Shown: positions 1-10,579 of the stretch, one piece after another | Layout: each line of letters begins with the position of its first letter | How positions within the stretch are numbered: the stretch's first letter is position 1 | DNA from: Immundisolibacter cernigliae | GTDB taxonomy: Bacteria; Pseudomonadota; Gammaproteobacteria; Immundisolibacterales; Immundisolibacteraceae | Direction of reading: 5' to 3' | Assembly: GCF_001697225.1 (NCBI RefSeq) | Contig: NZ_CP014671.1 | Coordinates: forward strand, 186,001-250,000 | Length of the DNA stretch: 64,000 nucleotides | Notes under the pieces: generated by a model | What the model saw: only the letters and a program-made list of their open reading frames with translations | The model's database searches: none | Told to the model about the DNA's origin: nothing | Translations under genes and position numbers: made by a program

Positions 1-675
1 GTCGATGGCCGCCAGGCGGGCCATGTGGGCAAGCATCTCGGCCTCGGTCGGTGTGGTCACCGGCAGCGCCGGTCGGTCGGCACGAACGCGCATCGGCTGG
101 GACCCATCGCCGTCGTGCGCGGCGTTGGCCTCGTCGCCCAGCAGCAGCGTGACCTGGCCGCCGGTCATGGCCAGGTACACATCCGCCAGAATCTGCGCGT
201 CCAGCAGCGCGCCGTGCAGGCTGCGCCCGGAGTTGTCCACGCCGTAGCGGCGGCACAGGGCATCGAGCGTGTTGCGCTGGCCGGGGTGCATGCGCCGCGC
301 CATCGGCAGCGTGTCGAGGACGCTGCACAGCGCATCGATGCGCTCGCATTCGCTATTTTCCAGACGCGCCAGCTCGGCGTTCAGAAAGCCAATGTCGAAG
401 GCCGCGTTGTGGATCACCAGTTCGGCGCCGGCGATGAACTCCAGGAATTCCGCCGCCACGTCGCCAAAGCGCGGCTTGTCGGCCAGGAACTCGTTGCTGA
501 TGCCGTGCACTTCTTCGGCGCCGGGGTCGATCGGCCGGTCCGGCTGCAGGTAGTGGTGGAAATGCTTGCCGGTCAGGCGACGGTTCAGCAGCTCGACCGC
601 GCCGATTTCGATCACGCGGTGGCCCTCGGACGGCGACAGGCCCGTGGTCTCGGTATCCAGAACGATCTGCCTCAT
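1..675 (-). CDS. dnaQ: DNA polymerase III epsilon subunit (3'-5' proofreading exonuclease), 3' end outside window
   Basis: This is the proofreading exonuclease of the replicative polymerase. The visible 225 residues begin [13 protein letters not shown], which is the ExoI motif with its Asp-x-Glu metal ligands. ExoII follows as [10 protein letters not shown] near residue 98, and ExoIII-epsilon as [12 protein letters not shown] near residue 160. The C-terminal polymerase-binding tail lies beyond the left edge. The ATG overlaps the rnhA stop (ATGA), so translation is probably coupled. The methyltransferase-rnhA-dnaQ order is the one known from gammaproteobacteria, where gloB usually lies next to it. 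Here gloB is about 7.5 kb away. Confidence 0.96.
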   Translation of the reverse strand, partial: MRQIVLDTETTGLSPSEGHRVIEIGAVELLNRRLTGKHFHHYLQPDRPIDPGAEEVHGISNEFLADKPRFGDVAAEFLEFIAGAELVIHNAAFDIGFLNAELARLENSECERIDALCSVLDTLPMARRMHPGQRNTLDALCRRYGVDNSGRSLHGALLDAQILADVYLAMTGGQVTLLLGDEANAAHDGDGSQPMRVRADRPALPVTTPTEAEMLAHMARLAAID

Positions 676-1145
676 CGCCGCGCGCCCGCACCGGCCGCGG
701 CCTTGCCGCCCAGCAGTTCATCGATGCCGCGATTGGCCAGGGCGTCGGCGCGCTCGTTTTCCGGATGCCCGGTATGGCCACGCACCCAGGTCCACTCGGC
801 CTGATGCGGCGCCAGCAGCTCATCCAGACGCTCCCACAGCTCCTGGTTCTTGACCGGCTTGCCGTCGGCGGTGCGCCAGCCACGGCGCTTCCAGCCGGCC
901 AGCCACTGCGTGATGCCGTGCAGCACGTACTGCGAGTCGGTGACGATGTGCAGCCGGCTTGGCCGTTGCAGCACCTCCAGCGCACGAATCACGGCCGTCA
1001 GTTCCATGCGGTTGTTGGTGGTGTGGGCCTCGCCACCCCACAGCTCGCGCTCCTGCTCGCCGTAGCGCAGCAGCGCGCCCCAGCCGCCAGGACCCGGATT
1101 GCCGCGGCAGGCGCCGTCGGCAAAGATTTGCACCGGCTGGCTCAT
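672..1145 (-). CDS. rnhA: Ribonuclease HI
   Basis: RNase HI cleaves the RNA strand of RNA-DNA hybrids such as R-loops and primers. The 157-residue protein has the normal length. It shows the four catalytic acids in order: Asp in [15 protein letters not shown], Glu in [14 protein letters not shown], Asp in VTDSQYV, and Asp in NERADALAN, with the expected HTGHPENE loop before the last. I chose the ATG at 1145 because it overlaps the upstream methyltransferase stop as ATGA, and because longer starts add non-conserved Ala/Arg-rich sequence. The tail [12 protein letters not shown] is not conserved. It is the middle gene of a three-gene coupled operon. Confidence 0.97.
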   Translation of the reverse strand: MSQPVQIFADGACRGNPGPGGWGALLRYGEQERELWGGEAHTTNNRMELTAVIRALEVLQRPSRLHIVTDSQYVLHGITQWLAGWKRRGWRTADGKPVKNQELWERLDELLAPHQAEWTWVRGHTGHPENERADALANRGIDELLGGKAAAGAGARR

Positions 1146-1882
1146 GCCGCCGCCCGCCCGGCCGGCAGGCGCTGCGGGCGTGCACCGTAAACCGGCAGGC
1201 GCTGCCACTGCAGGCGCAGCGGGCGCACCGCAAAGCGCCGCTTGCTGGCGGCCAGGCAATACAGGCCGCCACTGCGCGGCAGCAGGCGCGGGCCGAGGCG
1301 TTCCATGACGCGCGTACCACGCAGCGCCCATTGCCGCTCCAGCGGCAGGCGGAAAAACGCTGTCGTGACGTCCTCCACCTGCATCGGCAAGCGGGCCAGC
1401 TGCTGGCGCAGTTCGCCCACCGAGCGCAAATGCTGCGGCCACCAGTCGCGGGAATGATTACCGAAGCGCTCGGCCAGCCCACGCAGGCCGCACAGGCTCC
1501 ACGGGTTGAAGCCGGCCACCAGCAGCCGCCCGAACGGCATCAGCACCCGCTCGGCCTCGGCCAGGATCGGTACCGGATCGGCCACCTGTTCCAGCACGTG
1601 CAGCAGGATCACCACCGCCGCGCTGTCGCTGGCCAACGGCCAGGCGGCCGAATCGGCGCGCAGGCCGACACCCGCAGCAGGCGCACCCGGCCCGGCCATG
1701 ACGACCGACCAGGCGCGGTCGCCGCGCACGCCCAGGTCCACGGCCGGCCAATGCCCCGGCACCTGCACCACCAGACCCTGCAGACCCCGCGGCAGCAAGG
1801 CACAGACCTGCGCGTGCAGGGTCTGCGCGAGGGCGGCAGCCAGTGGATCGGGCGCCTGGATAGGGGACGGTGTGGAACTCAT
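1142..1882 (-). CDS. SAM-dependent methyltransferase, YafS-like
   Basis: The 246-residue protein resembles the class I methyltransferase found next to rnhA/dnaQ in gammaproteobacteria (yafS in E. coli). A degenerate Rossmann start is followed by LPLASDS-type and [13 protein letters not shown] segments (post-motif I/II region). The segment [21 protein letters not shown] matches the end of the fold and is characteristic of this subfamily, as is WWPQHLRSV after it. The substrate is unknown. It lies first in the operon and overlaps rnhA by four bases. The first glycine-rich SAM motif is weak (DLGVRGDR), so catalytic activity is assumed from the family and not evident here. Confidence 0.8.
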   Translation of the reverse strand: MSSTPSPIQAPDPLAAALAQTLHAQVCALLPRGLQGLVVQVPGHWPAVDLGVRGDRAWSVVMAGPGAPAAGVGLRADSAAWPLASDSAAVVILLHVLEQVADPVPILAEAERVLMPFGRLLVAGFNPWSLCGLRGLAERFGNHSRDWWPQHLRSVGELRQQLARLPMQVEDVTTAFFRLPLERQWALRGTRVMERLGPRLLPRSGGLYCLAASKRRFAVRPLRLQWQRLPVYGARPQRLPAGRAAA

Positions 1883-2004
1883 GTGATCAGGATACAGCGC
1901 GCAACAGCAGGCTCTGGCAGGTCGGCGACGGCGGGGGTCTCAAGCCACAGCCGGCTTTTCAGCCGCCGTGTGCGCCGGACGGCTGCCACCGGCACGACCG
2001 ATTC

Positions 2005-2508
2005 CTAAAACGGGATGTCGTCGTCGAAATCGCCGCCGAAGTCATCGGCCGCAGGCTTGCTGGCGCCGCCACCCTGTCGACCGCCGGCCGCAGGTGCTGC
2101 GCCGCCCCAGGCCGGCTCTTCACCACCGCTCTGGCGGCCGCCGTAGCTGCCACCGCCCTCGCCGCGGCCCTCACCGCCACCGAGCATCTGCATGTCCGAG
2201 GCGACGATTTCGGTGCTATAGCGCTCGACGCCTTCCTTGTCCTGGTACTTGCGCGTCTGCAAACGGCCTTCGATGTACACCGTGCGGCCTTTCTTGAGGT
2301 ACTCGCCGGCAATCTCGCCGAGCTTGCCGAACAGCACCACGCTGTGCCACTCGGTGGCTTCCTTCTTCTCGCCGGTCTGCTTGTCCTTCCACGACTCGGT
2401 GGTGGCGATGCGCAGGTTGGCCACCGCCGAGCCGCCTGCCGTGTAGCGCACCTCCGGGTCCTTGCCCAGGTTGCCGATCAGAATCACCTTGTTGATGCCG
2501 CGCGCCAT
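2005..2508 (-). CDS. ssb: Single-stranded DNA-binding protein
   Basis: SSB coats single-stranded DNA and recruits repair and replication proteins. The 167-residue protein has an OB fold in residues 1-110 ([21 protein letters not shown] at the start, [21 protein letters not shown] in the middle). A Gly/Ser/Ala-rich linker follows, then the conserved acidic tip DFDDDIPF that binds partners. The start at 2508 has a good GGAGG ribosome site 7 bases upstream; the longer reading frame adds unrelated residues. It lies just downstream of an MFS gene on the same strand, with uvrA divergent beyond that, an arrangement known from pseudomonads. Confidence 0.97.
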   Translation of the reverse strand: MARGINKVILIGNLGKDPEVRYTAGGSAVANLRIATTESWKDKQTGEKKEATEWHSVVLFGKLGEIAGEYLKKGRTVYIEGRLQTRKYQDKEGVERYSTEIVASDMQMLGGGEGRGEGGGSYGGRQSGGEEPAWGGAAPAAGGRQGGGASKPAADDFGGDFDDDIPF

Positions 2509-2533
2509 GACCGCCTCCGTAATGTCGAAATCA

Positions 2534-3883
2534 TCAAATTTTCGCCGCCGCGAACCGCTCCAGGCTGGCCGGCTCGAAACGCTGCCCATCCACCCGCAGG
2601 TAGGCTACACCTTCCTCCGGAATCACAACCGCCTCGACCACGCCGACCAGCGCCGTCAGCTCGTCGGTCAACGTGCGCGCCCGCTCGGGGCTCAACCGAC
2701 CCACGTCGATGAGCTGCGTTTTCAGGTGGACAGGTGCCTGCAGGCCGATCGACACCGCCAGCCAGATCACGCACAGCGCAAGGCCGGCCAGCAGCACGCC
2801 CGTGGCGCCGTGATGGCCGCGCAACCAGCCGGCCCCTGCCCCGCCGATGAATGCCCCCAGAAACTGCGCGGTTGAATACACGCCCATCGCCGACCCGCGG
2901 CCTGCCATGGGTGCCAGGCGCGACATCATGGACGGCAGCGTGGCCTCCAGCACGTTGAACGCGATCAGGAAGGCCAGCAGCCCGGCCGCCACACCCCACA
3001 GCGCGTGGCTGCCCTCCAGCAGCACCAGCAGGCCGCCGGTAAGCAGGCCCACCATGGCCACGAACACCTGCTTCAGGCGGGCACGCCGCTCGGCGTAGAC
3101 GATCAGCGGCACCATGGCCGCGATCGACAGCAGCACGGTCGGCAGATACAGCCACAGATGCTGCGCCGCTGGCAGGTGCAGGTTGTCGCGCAGCAGCGGC
3201 GGCAGCACCACGAAGGTACCGGTCATCAGCATGTGCAGCGCCATGATGCTGAAGTACAACCGCAGCAGATGCGGGTCGCTCAGCGCCCCGCGCAGTTGCC
3301 CACTCGGCCGGCTGACCGCGCGCGACACCACGGGGGTCGGCACCTGCCACCACAGCAGGCCGATCATGACCAGCGCCAGCACGGCGATCATCAGGAAAAT
3401 GCCCGGCACCGTCAGCCAGGCCGCCAACACCGGCCCCAGCGGCAGCGACACCAGATAGGCCCCGCCGATGCTGATGCCGATGGCGGCCATGCCCTTGCTG
3501 CGCTGCTCCGGGCGCAGCAGATCGGCCAGCAGGGCCATGATCGGCGCCGCCACCGCGCCCGCACCCTGCAGCGCCCGGCCGGCGATGATGACGGTCACGC
3601 TGTGGGCAGCCGCCGCCAGCACGCTGCCGGCGGCAAACAGCAGCAGGCCGACCGTGATGACCGGCTTGCGCCCGAAACGGTCCGACGCGCTGCCAAACGG
3701 AATGCCGAACAGCGCCTGCGTCAGCCCGTACATGCCCAGCGCAAGACCAATCATGGCCGGCGTGGCGCCGGGCAGTGTCTCGGCGTACAGCGCCAGCACC
3801 GGCAGCAGCAGGAACAGCCCCAGCATGCGCAGTATGTAGATGGCCGACAGGGTGCCGGTAACGCGCCGTTCGCTGGGTGTCAT
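2534..3883 (-). CDS. MFS transporter with C-terminal YAM-like domain (YajR-like)
   Basis: This 449-residue membrane protein has twelve hydrophobic segments. The MFS loop 2-3 signature appears as [13 protein letters not shown], and an Arg-containing segment [20 protein letters not shown] forms TM4. After the last membrane segment, about 65 soluble residues ([18 protein letters not shown] onward, ending near [16 protein letters not shown]) look like the small ferredoxin-fold YAM domain of E. coli YajR. The substrate is unknown. The ssb start lies only 26 bases downstream, so the two may be cotranscribed, and uvrA diverges from a shared 167-base promoter region. The ATG at 3883 starts MTPSERR. 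Confidence 0.85.
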   Translation of the reverse strand: MTPSERRVTGTLSAIYILRMLGLFLLLPVLALYAETLPGATPAMIGLALGMYGLTQALFGIPFGSASDRFGRKPVITVGLLLFAAGSVLAAAAHSVTVIIAGRALQGAGAVAAPIMALLADLLRPEQRSKGMAAIGISIGGAYLVSLPLGPVLAAWLTVPGIFLMIAVLALVMIGLLWWQVPTPVVSRAVSRPSGQLRGALSDPHLLRLYFSIMALHMLMTGTFVVLPPLLRDNLHLPAAQHLWLYLPTVLLSIAAMVPLIVYAERRARLKQVFVAMVGLLTGGLLVLLEGSHALWGVAAGLLAFLIAFNVLEATLPSMMSRLAPMAGRGSAMGVYSTAQFLGAFIGGAGAGWLRGHHGATGVLLAGLALCVIWLAVSIGLQAPVHLKTQLIDVGRLSPERARTLTDELTALVGVVEAVVIPEEGVAYLRVDGQRFEPASLERFAAAKI

Positions 3884-4050
3884 GTAAGCGGGGGTCGGAT
3901 CGGGTCGTTGGCGGCGCGACGGTGCACGCGGCCGGGTCGGCATTATCCGGCCGCGCCGCCCGCCGCCACAAGGCGCGCCGCTTTGCGCAGCGCTTGGCGC
4001 GCCCCGTAACATGGCCGGTTTGCAGCCGCCGCCCGTCGCAAGCCCACCCC

Positions 4051-6930
4051 ATGAGCAGCATTCCCGAAGGCCAGCCCGCCATCCGCATCCGCGGCGCGCG
4101 CACGCACAACCTGAAGAACATCGACCTGGATCTGCCACGCGACAAGCTGACGGTCATCACCGGCCCGTCCGGGTCCGGCAAGTCTTCGCTGGCCTTCGAC
4201 ACGCTGTACGCGGAAGGCCAGCGCCGCTACGTGGAGTCCCTGTCCGCCTACGCGCGCCAGTTCCTGTCGGTCATGGAAAAGCCGGACGTCGATCACATCG
4301 AGGGCCTGTCGCCGGCCATTTCCATCGAGCAGAAAAGCACCTCCCACAACCCGCGCTCGACGGTCGGCACCATCACCGAGATTTACGACTACCTGCGCCT
4401 GCTGTACGCCCGCGTCGGCGAACCGCAGTGCCCCGAGCACGGCGTGGTGCTGCGCGCGCAGACGGTCAGCCAGATGGTCGACACGCTGCTGGCGCTGCCC
4501 GAGGAAACGCGCGTGATGCTGCTGGCGCCGGTGGTGGCCGGGCGCAAGGGCGAGCACGCGCAGCTGATCGAGGGCCTGCGCGGGCGCGGCTACGTGCGGG
4601 CGCGCATCGACGGCGAGCTGGTGGAGCTCGACCAGGCGCCGCCGCTGGACGGCAAGCGCAAGCACCACGTGGAGGTGGTGGTCGACCGCCTGCGCCTGCG
4701 CCCGGACGCGCAAAGCCGCCTGGCCGATTCGCTGGAAGCGGCGCTGGCGCTGGGCGACGGCATCGTCAAGGTGGCGTTTCTGGACCAGGACGCGGCCGAG
4801 CTGCTGTTCTCGGCCCGCTTTGCCTGCCCGCACTGCGGCTATTCGCTGGCCGAGCTCGAACCGCGGCTGTTCTCCTTCAACAACCCGGCCGGCGCCTGCC
4901 CGGAGTGCGACGGCCTGGGGGTGGCGCAGTTCTTCGACCCGCAGCGCATCGTGGCCGACCCGACGCTGAGCCTGGCCGCCGGCGCCATTCCCGGCTGGGA
5001 CCGGCGCAATGCCTATTACATGCACATCCTGCAGGGCCTGGCCCGGCATTACGGCTTCGACATCGAAACCCCGTTCGAGGAACTGGCGCAGCTGCACCAG
5101 CAGGCGATCCTGTTCGGCAGCGGCGAGGAGCCGATCAATTTCACCTACGCCGGCCCGGACGGGCGCGGCAAGCGCAAGCGGCACGCCTTCGAAGGCATCG
5201 TCAACAACTTCGCCCGCCGCTATCGCGAGACCGACTCGAACGCCGTGCGCGAGCACCTGTCGCGCTTTCTGGGCAACCGGCCGTGCACCGCCTGTGGCGG
5301 CAGCCGGCTGCGGCGCGAGGCACGGCACGTCTACATCGCCGGCCGGCCGCTGCCGGAGCTGGTGGTGCTGCCGGTGGGCCAGGCACGGGCCTTTTTCAGC
5401 ACGCTGGAACTGCCCGGCGCGCGCGGCACCATCGCCCAGAAAATCCTGCGCGAGATCGAGGCCCGGCTGGGCTTTCTGGTCAACGTCGGCCTCGACTACC
5501 TGACCCTGGCGCGCTCGGCCGACACCCTGTCCGGCGGCGAGGCGCAGCGCATCCGCCTGGCCAGCCAGATCGGCGCCGGCCTGGTCGGCGTGCTCTACGT
5601 GCTGGACGAGCCGTCCATCGGCCTGCACCAGCGCGACAACCAGCGCCTGCTGTCCACGCTCACCTACCTTCGCGATCTGGGCAACACGGTGATCGTGATC
5701 GAGCACGACGAGGACGCCATGCGCCTGGCCGACCACCTGGTCGACATCGGCCCCGGCGCCGGCGTGCACGGCGGCTACATCATTGCCGAGGGCACGCCGG
5801 CCCAGATCATCGCCAACCCGGATTCGATCACCGGCCAGTACCTGTCCGGCAAGCGCGCCATTGCCCTGCCGGCCACGCGCACGCCGCCGGACCCGCAGCG
5901 GGTGCTGCGCATCGAGGGCGCCAGCGGCAACAACCTGCGGGACGTGACGGTGGAAATCCCGCTCGGCCTGCTGACCTGCATCACCGGCGTGTCCGGCTCC
6001 GGCAAGTCCACGCTGATCAACGAGACGCTGTACAAGGCGGTGGCGCAGAAGCTGAACCAGGCGCGCGACGAGCCGGCCCCGTATCAGGCCATCCATGGCC
6101 TGGAGCAGATCGACAAGGTGGTCAACATCGACCAGAGTCCGATCGGCAGAACACCCCGTTCGAATCCAGCCACTTATGCCGGTCTTTTCACACCGATCCG
6201 CGAACTGATGGCCGGCACGCCGGAGGCGCGCGCCCGCGCCTACGGACCGGGGCGTTTCAGCTTCAACGTGGCCGGTGGCCGCTGCGAGGCCTGCCAGGGC
6301 GACGGCATGCTGAAAGTGGAGATGCACTTCCTGGCCGACATCTACGTGCCCTGTGACATATGTCACGGCCGGCGCTACAACCGCGAGACTCTGGAGATTC
6401 AATACAAGGGCAAAAACATCCACCAGATTCTGGACATGACCATCGAACAGGCGGGCGAGTTCTTCAGCGCGGTGCCCATCGTCAAGCGCAAGCTGGACAC
6501 GCTCAGCGCCGTCGGCCTGGGTTACGTGCGTCTGGGTCAGGCCGCCACCACCCTGTCCGGCGGCGAGGCGCAGCGCGTGAAGCTGTCGCGGGAACTATCG
6601 AAGCGCGACACCGGTCGCACGCTGTACATCCTGGACGAACCGACCACCGGCCTGCATTTCCAGGACATCGAACTCCTGCTGGGCGTGCTCACGCGCCTGC
6701 GCGACGACGGCAACACGCTGGTGGTGATCGAGCACAACCTGGACGTGATCAAGACCGCCGACTGGCTGATCGATCTTGGCCCCGAAGGCGGCAGCGGCGG
6801 CGGCGAGATCCTGGCCTGCGGCACACCGGAAGACCTGGCGCTGGAACCGCGCTCGCACACCGGACGCTTTCTGGCACCCTTGCTGGCGCGGCAGGCCAAA
6901 ACACCCCAACGAGGCAGACGCAGCGCGTGA
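4051..6930 (+). CDS. uvrA: Excinuclease ABC subunit A (UvrA)
   Basis: UvrA is the damage-sensing ATPase of nucleotide excision repair. The 959-residue protein has two ABC modules: Walker [10 protein letters not shown] near residue 33 and GVSGSGKST near residue 650. Two signature motifs (both LSGGEAQR) and two aspartate boxes ([18 protein letters not shown]) are present. Both zinc modules are complete: CPHC...CPEC in the first half and CEAC...CDICHG in the second. The frame is open further upstream, but the ATG at 4051 begins the conserved [14 protein letters not shown] region. The stop overlaps the GTG start of the following MFS gene. Confidence 0.98.
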   Translation: MSSIPEGQPAIRIRGARTHNLKNIDLDLPRDKLTVITGPSGSGKSSLAFDTLYAEGQRRYVESLSAYARQFLSVMEKPDVDHIEGLSPAISIEQKSTSHNPRSTVGTITEIYDYLRLLYARVGEPQCPEHGVVLRAQTVSQMVDTLLALPEETRVMLLAPVVAGRKGEHAQLIEGLRGRGYVRARIDGELVELDQAPPLDGKRKHHVEVVVDRLRLRPDAQSRLADSLEAALALGDGIVKVAFLDQDAAELLFSARFACPHCGYSLAELEPRLFSFNNPAGACPECDGLGVAQFFDPQRIVADPTLSLAAGAIPGWDRRNAYYMHILQGLARHYGFDIETPFEELAQLHQQAILFGSGEEPINFTYAGPDGRGKRKRHAFEGIVNNFARRYRETDSNAVREHLSRFLGNRPCTACGGSRLRREARHVYIAGRPLPELVVLPVGQARAFFSTLELPGARGTIAQKILREIEARLGFLVNVGLDYLTLARSADTLSGGEAQRIRLASQIGAGLVGVLYVLDEPSIGLHQRDNQRLLSTLTYLRDLGNTVIVIEHDEDAMRLADHLVDIGPGAGVHGGYIIAEGTPAQIIANPDSITGQYLSGKRAIALPATRTPPDPQRVLRIEGASGNNLRDVTVEIPLGLLTCITGVSGSGKSTLINETLYKAVAQKLNQARDEPAPYQAIHGLEQIDKVVNIDQSPIGRTPRSNPATYAGLFTPIRELMAGTPEARARAYGPGRFSFNVAGGRCEACQGDGMLKVEMHFLADIYVPCDICHGRRYNRETLEIQYKGKNIHQILDMTIEQAGEFFSAVPIVKRKLDTLSAVGLGYVRLGQAATTLSGGEAQRVKLSRELSKRDTGRTLYILDEPTTGLHFQDIELLLGVLTRLRDDGNTLVVIEHNLDVIKTADWLIDLGPEGGSGGGEILACGTPEDLALEPRSHTGRFLAPLLARQAKTPQRGRRSA

Positions 6931-8132
6931 GTTCCACCGTCCCGGCGGGCGCCCCACTTCGCCCGCTGCAACGCGCCCTGGTCTACGCCAGCGCGTTTTT
7001 CGGCATCACCACCGAGTCGCTGATCGGCATGCTGCTGCCGCTGTGGGCACTCGACCGCGGCCTGCCACCGGCACAACTGGGCATTGCGGTGGCGCTGGCC
7101 TCGCTCAGCCCGCTGCTGCTGGCGGTGCCGGCCGGCGCGCTGTGCGACCGTTACGGCGACCGACGCATCATGATCTGGGCGGGGCTGGGTGCCGGCGTGA
7201 CGGCGGCGCTGTATCCGCTGGCCGGCGGCTTTCTGACTGCCTGCGGCCTGCAGTTGCTCGGCGGACTGGCGCGCAGCATGAGCTGGCTGTCGGCTCAGTC
7301 CTACGCCATTCGCGCCACGCCGACCGGCGAGCGCAACAGCTTCATGGGCCGATTTTCCTTTGCCGGCAGCATCGGCATGTTGCTGGCGCCGCTGGCAGCC
7401 GGCGCGCTGGTCAGCTGGCAGGGCCTCGGCGCCGGTTTCCTGCTGATGGCCGTGTGGGGCGGACTGCTGACGCTGGTGGCTCTGCCCCTGCCCGACATCC
7501 GCGAGCACGAGCGCGTCGGCACGTTGTGGCAGGTCAGCAGCGGCGCCTATCGACAGGCCTTGCCGCTGCTGTGGCAGGCACCGCTGCTGATCGTGATGCT
7601 GCTGACGCTGCTGCGGCTGTCGTCGGCCGCCGTCAATGCGTCGTTCTACCCGGTGCACCTGGACCAGATCGGTTTCTCGGCGGCGCGCATCGGTTTCATG
7701 TTTGCCTGCATCAACGGGGCGGTTTCGGTCGGTTCGCTGCTGGCCGCGCAGCTCATCCGGCGCAGTTCTATGACCGCGGTACTGTTCGGGTCCATCGTGC
7801 TGGCCACGCTGTCCATCAGCGCGGTGCCGTTCGTAACCGCCCCGATTGCGGTCGGGCTGCTGAGCGCCCTGCACGGCCTGGGCCTGGGCCTGAGCCTGCC
7901 GACCCTGCTCATGGCCATCGGCCGCCAGACGGCGCCCAGCCAGCGCGGGCTGGTGATCGGCCTGCGCACGCTGTTCAACCGGCTCGGCTACTTCGCCGTG
8001 CCGGTGCTGCTGGGCGGGCTGGTGCACGCGCTGGGCCTGAAGGGCGCGTTCCTGGCCACCGGCGCGCTGCTGCTGGCGGGCCTGGGCGGCACCTACGCCT
8101 ACCTGCGCCGCAGTCGCCTCACGTACGATTGA
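6927..8132 (+). CDS. MFS transporter
   Basis: This 401-residue protein is composed of about twelve hydrophobic helices. It has the MFS loop 2-3 pattern [17 protein letters not shown] and a Gly/Ala-rich second half. I start it at GTG 6927, which overlaps the uvrA stop as GTGA and yields [20 protein letters not shown]. The reading frame upstream of that is a shadow of uvrA. Coupling to uvrA suggests co-expression but not shared function. The substrate cannot be read from the sequence. No drug-family signature motif C is convincing. Confidence 0.85.
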   Translation: MSSTVPAGAPLRPLQRALVYASAFFGITTESLIGMLLPLWALDRGLPPAQLGIAVALASLSPLLLAVPAGALCDRYGDRRIMIWAGLGAGVTAALYPLAGGFLTACGLQLLGGLARSMSWLSAQSYAIRATPTGERNSFMGRFSFAGSIGMLLAPLAAGALVSWQGLGAGFLLMAVWGGLLTLVALPLPDIREHERVGTLWQVSSGAYRQALPLLWQAPLLIVMLLTLLRLSSAAVNASFYPVHLDQIGFSAARIGFMFACINGAVSVGSLLAAQLIRRSSMTAVLFGSIVLATLSISAVPFVTAPIAVGLLSALHGLGLGLSLPTLLMAIGRQTAPSQRGLVIGLRTLFNRLGYFAVPVLLGGLVHALGLKGAFLATGALLLAGLGGTYAYLRRSRLTYD

Positions 8133-8184
8133 CTGCCGCTCGCAACCCGGCGGCGCCATTGACCCACCCGAGGAGAGCCTTGCC

Positions 8185-8823
8185 ATGACCGTCGTATTCG
8201 GTGCCCCGATTTCCCCGTTCGTGCGCAAGGTGCGCGTCGCATTGGCGGAAAAGAACATCCCGTACGAGCTGAATCCGGTGTTCCCGGGCAGCGACGACCC
8301 CGAGTTCCGGGCGCTCAGTCCGTTCGGCAAGGTGCCAGCCTTTCGCGACGAACACATCGGCCTGGCCGATTCGAGCGTGATCTGCGCCTATATCGAGAAG
8401 CGCTACCCGACGCCGGCCCTGCTGCCGGCCGACCCGGCCGCCTACGCCACCGCGCTGTGGCTGGAGGAGTACGCCGACAGCAAGCTGTTCGAGGTGCTCA
8501 CCGCCGGCGTGTTCTTCGAGCGCATCGTCAAGGGCAAGCTGCGCGGCCTGCCGGTGGACGAGGCCAAGGTCGCCGCCGCCTTGCACGAACTGCCGGCGGT
8601 GTGCGGGTACCTCGAACAGCAGATCAGCACCGGTGCCCTGGGCGGCAACACGCTGACGCTGGGCGACATTGCGGTCGCGACACAGTTCGTGAACCTGCAA
8701 TACGCCGGCGAACAGGTAGACGCCGCGGCTTTCCCGAAACTCACGCAGTTCCTGGCGCGCACCCTGGCGCGGCCGAGTTTTGCCGATTGCCTGACGCAGG
8801 AACGGACCCTGATGCAGGGTTGA
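8185..8823 (+). CDS. Glutathione S-transferase family protein
   Basis: The 212-residue protein has the two-domain GST layout. The N-terminal thioredoxin fold (FGAPISPFVRKVRVALAEKN) includes the cis-proline region FGKVPAF and the glutathione-gamma-glutamyl binding pair ADSSVIC at residues 64-70. An all-helical C-terminal domain follows, with a conserved N-cap box LTLGDIAVAT. The catalytic residue is probably Ser in the SPFVRKVR segment. A strong GAGGAG site precedes the ATG. It stands alone between the MFS gene and a broken toxin-antitoxin locus. The substrate is unknown; stringent-starvation-protein-like relatives are an alternative reading. Confidence 0.88.
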   Translation: MTVVFGAPISPFVRKVRVALAEKNIPYELNPVFPGSDDPEFRALSPFGKVPAFRDEHIGLADSSVICAYIEKRYPTPALLPADPAAYATALWLEEYADSKLFEVLTAGVFFERIVKGKLRGLPVDEAKVAAALHELPAVCGYLEQQISTGALGGNTLTLGDIAVATQFVNLQYAGEQVDAAAFPKLTQFLARTLARPSFADCLTQERTLMQG

Positions 8824-8839
8824 GCCCTGCCGCCCGGAT

Positions 8840-8950
8840 CTATGCCGGAGTCTTGGCGACTGCCATGAAAACCCCGGCCCGGGCGACGTTTGTTCCGACA
8901 GGCGCTGCGGCGCTCCCGCGGCCCACAGCGGCCCACAGCGGCAGCTTCAT
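8840..8950 (-). pseudogene. Remnant of a VapC-type PIN toxin gene
   Basis: Immediately after the antitoxin gene, an ATG overlaps its stop (ATGA) as is usual for TA pairs. The 36-codon frame begins MKLPLWAAVGRG. VapC-like PIN toxins usually begin MKLLLDTH...LWA, so this looks like the first three codons joined to the LWA segment after an internal deletion, followed by nonsense sequence. A 10-base tandem duplication (GCTGTGGGCC twice) lies at the junction. The active-site acids are absent. The interpretation is inference from position and a few residues. Confidence 0.4.
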
Positions 8951-9192
8951 CGGTCTGCGCCAAACAGCTGCGCGATGTGCGCTGCGCCCATGCGGTCAAA
9001 GTCGTCCGGCACCTCGATCTGCCCGGCCAGAAACCCGAGACGCTGGCGCGGCGGTTCGTCCGCGGCTTCCAGCCGGGAGACCTTGACCAGCGGCTTGCCA
9101 GCCTTGGCGATCACAAACGGCTGTCCACGCACCGCTTGGTCGATCAGTTTCGACAGATGGGTCTTGGCTTCGTGAATGTTTATTGTGCGCAT
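8947..9192 (-). CDS. Phd/YefM-family antitoxin, orphaned
   Basis: The 81-residue protein begins MRTINIHEAKTHLSKLIDQ and continues with GQPFVIAKAGKPLVKVSRL. This is the DNA-binding and dimerisation half of Phd/YefM antitoxins that partner PIN-domain toxins. The C-terminal half (LAGQIEVPDDFDRM) is the toxin-neutralising segment. It normally represses its own operon and neutralises a toxin encoded immediately downstream. Here only a toxin scrap remains, so its present role is probably limited to DNA binding, or nil. Confidence 0.88.
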   Translation of the reverse strand: MRTINIHEAKTHLSKLIDQAVRGQPFVIAKAGKPLVKVSRLEAADEPPRQRLGFLAGQIEVPDDFDRMGAAHIAQLFGADR

Positions 9193-9365
9193 AGCAAACC
9201 TTGGTTATGAATTTAAGTTCAGTGAGTCCAGCTCAACAACATGCCGACGGCACCACCCCCTGTCACGACGTGCCGCGATAAGCTTCATCCGAAACTGCCC
9301 CCTGCGCCGAACCTGCGCAAGCGCCATGTTCCTCATCCCGACACCGCAAAACGCGAGACATCACC

Positions 9366-10157
9366 ATGGTCATCGAGCAAATCTATTCCGATAACCGCTA
9401 TCGCAACTTCCACTACCTGATCGGCTGCCCCGACACCGGCGAGGCGCTGGCCGTTGACCCGCTGGAAGTCGACCTGGTGCTGGCCAGGGCGGCCGAGAAA
9501 GGCTGGCGCATCACGCAGGTGCTGAACACCCACGAGCACCCGGACCACATCGGCGGCAACGAAAAAATCATCGCCGCCACCGGCGCCAAGCTGCTGGCCC
9601 ATGCCGGCGCGAAAGACCGAATCCCAGGCATCGACCGCGGCCTGCACGCCGGCGACGTCATCGTCATCGGCAAGACCGGCGAACTGGAAGTGCTCGACAC
9701 CCCCGGCCACACCATGAGCCACGTGTGCCTGTTCTGTCGCGGCGATCAGCCGGGCCTGATCAGCGGCGATACGCTGTTCAACGCCGGCGCCGGCAACTGC
9801 CACGGCGGCGGCCACCCGGAGCACCTGTACCGGACCTTTGCCGAGCAACTGGCCAAACTGCCGGACGCGACCGTGCTGTATCCCGGCCACGACTACATCG
9901 CCAACAACCTCAAGTTCACCCTGGACCGCGAACCGACCAACCCGCGCGCCGGTGCACTGCTGGCACAGGTGGAACAACAGGACCCGCATGCCGCTCGCCT
10001 GACCACGCTGGGCGAGGAAAAACAGGTCAACACCTTCTTTCGCCTGAGCAACCCAACCGTCATCGCCCGCCTGCGCGAGGCGTTCCCGGACCTGCCGGAT
10101 CAGCCCTCGCCCAAGGACGTATTCCTGCGGCTACGGGAGTTGCGCAATAGCTGGTGA
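9366..10157 (+). CDS. gloB: Hydroxyacylglutathione hydrolase (glyoxalase II)
   Basis: Glyoxalase II hydrolyses S-D-lactoylglutathione to lactate and glutathione in methylglyoxal detoxification. The 263-residue metallo-beta-lactamase-fold protein has the zinc motif THEHPDHIGGN (family THxHxDH), the later ligands in DTPGHTMSH and ISGDTLFNAGAGN, and the C-terminal glutathione-binding region beginning YPGHDYIANNLKF. The C-terminus is LRELRNSW. In relatives this gene is divergent from the yafS-rnhA-dnaQ block, from which it has been separated here. An integrase relic lies immediately beyond its stop. Confidence 0.96.
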   Translation: MVIEQIYSDNRYRNFHYLIGCPDTGEALAVDPLEVDLVLARAAEKGWRITQVLNTHEHPDHIGGNEKIIAATGAKLLAHAGAKDRIPGIDRGLHAGDVIVIGKTGELEVLDTPGHTMSHVCLFCRGDQPGLISGDTLFNAGAGNCHGGGHPEHLYRTFAEQLAKLPDATVLYPGHDYIANNLKFTLDREPTNPRAGALLAQVEQQDPHAARLTTLGEEKQVNTFFRLSNPTVIARLREAFPDLPDQPSPKDVFLRLRELRNSW

Positions 10158-10169
10158 GGGGCCGGGTCG

Positions 10170-10453
10170 CGCGACGCGGCCGCGTACAAAAACAACAACG
10201 CGGACAACGCTTGTGTCTCGTCGGAGGCCGCCACGTTGCGTTCCACCGCCAGCGATGTCAGAAACGCCTCGACCGCCTCCTTGCCAGCCCCGTGGGTGGC
10301 GCTTGCGGTGAAAGTAGACGTATCGTTTCACACATCGCGCCTATGCACGCTCTGTACGCAGGCTGTAGTGCTTCAGCCGCACACGCTCCCGAAGCTGATC
10401 GAGCAGCTTGGGCGAGGCCGGGACACCGAATGATCGGCAGGAGCAGTGTTCAT
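10170..10453 (-). pseudogene. intI: Integron integrase remnant (N-terminal part only)
   Basis: Read on the minus strand in pieces, this stretch gives the N-terminal SAM-like domain of integron integrases. KLLDQLRERVRLKHYSLRTE (start near 10409) matches LDQLRERIRYLHYSLRTE of IntI1. An in-frame TAG at 10343-10341 replaces the usual Tyr codon, then KRYVYFHRKRHPRG continues. After a one-base frameshift, VEAFLTSLAVERNVAAS and QALSALLFLY (10286 to about 10185) match EAFLSWLANERKVSVS and QALAALLFFY. The catalytic tyrosine-recombinase domain is missing, and the fragment ends against gloB. It points away from the cassettes, the standard integron polarity. Confidence 0.8.
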
Positions 10454-10579
10454 GTGCAGGTCCAGCTTATCGGACAGGGTGAACGTTATGAATCGTGAGG
10501 TTGGCACACGACGCCCAGGTTGCCGGGCGTGTCGGATAATACATTTATTCCGACAAATGTCGGATAACTCACGTTAGGC
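10454..10579 (+). other. Putative integron attI / left cassette boundary
   Basis: Between the intI relic and the first cassette gene lies an AT-richer segment ending in the 7-base core GTTAGGC (10573-10579), which fits the integron R-box consensus GTTRRRY. Just upstream, TGTCGGATAA occurs twice as a direct repeat with an inverted copy (TTATTCCGACA) between them, and a further imperfect palindrome CGACGCCC...GGGCGTGTCG precedes it. The sequence before the core, AACTCACGTTAG, is almost the same as AACTCCACGTTAG at the attC site near 11268. I cannot identify a Pc promoter with certainty. Confidence 0.55.

Noticed and set aside
3877-4050. 58-residue N-terminal extension of UvrA
   Set aside because: It is arginine-rich and not conserved. 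The ATG at 4051 matches the family start, and the upstream part overlaps the promoter region.
3943-6423. 826-codon open frame antisense to uvrA
   Set aside because: It has no domain signature and its composition is His/Arg/Ala/Gly-rich, typical of an antisense shadow in high-G+C DNA. uvrA on the other strand is unambiguous.
10131-10331. 66-residue protein upstream on the minus strand
   Set aside because: It is one of the broken frames of the integrase relic and overlaps the end of gloB.
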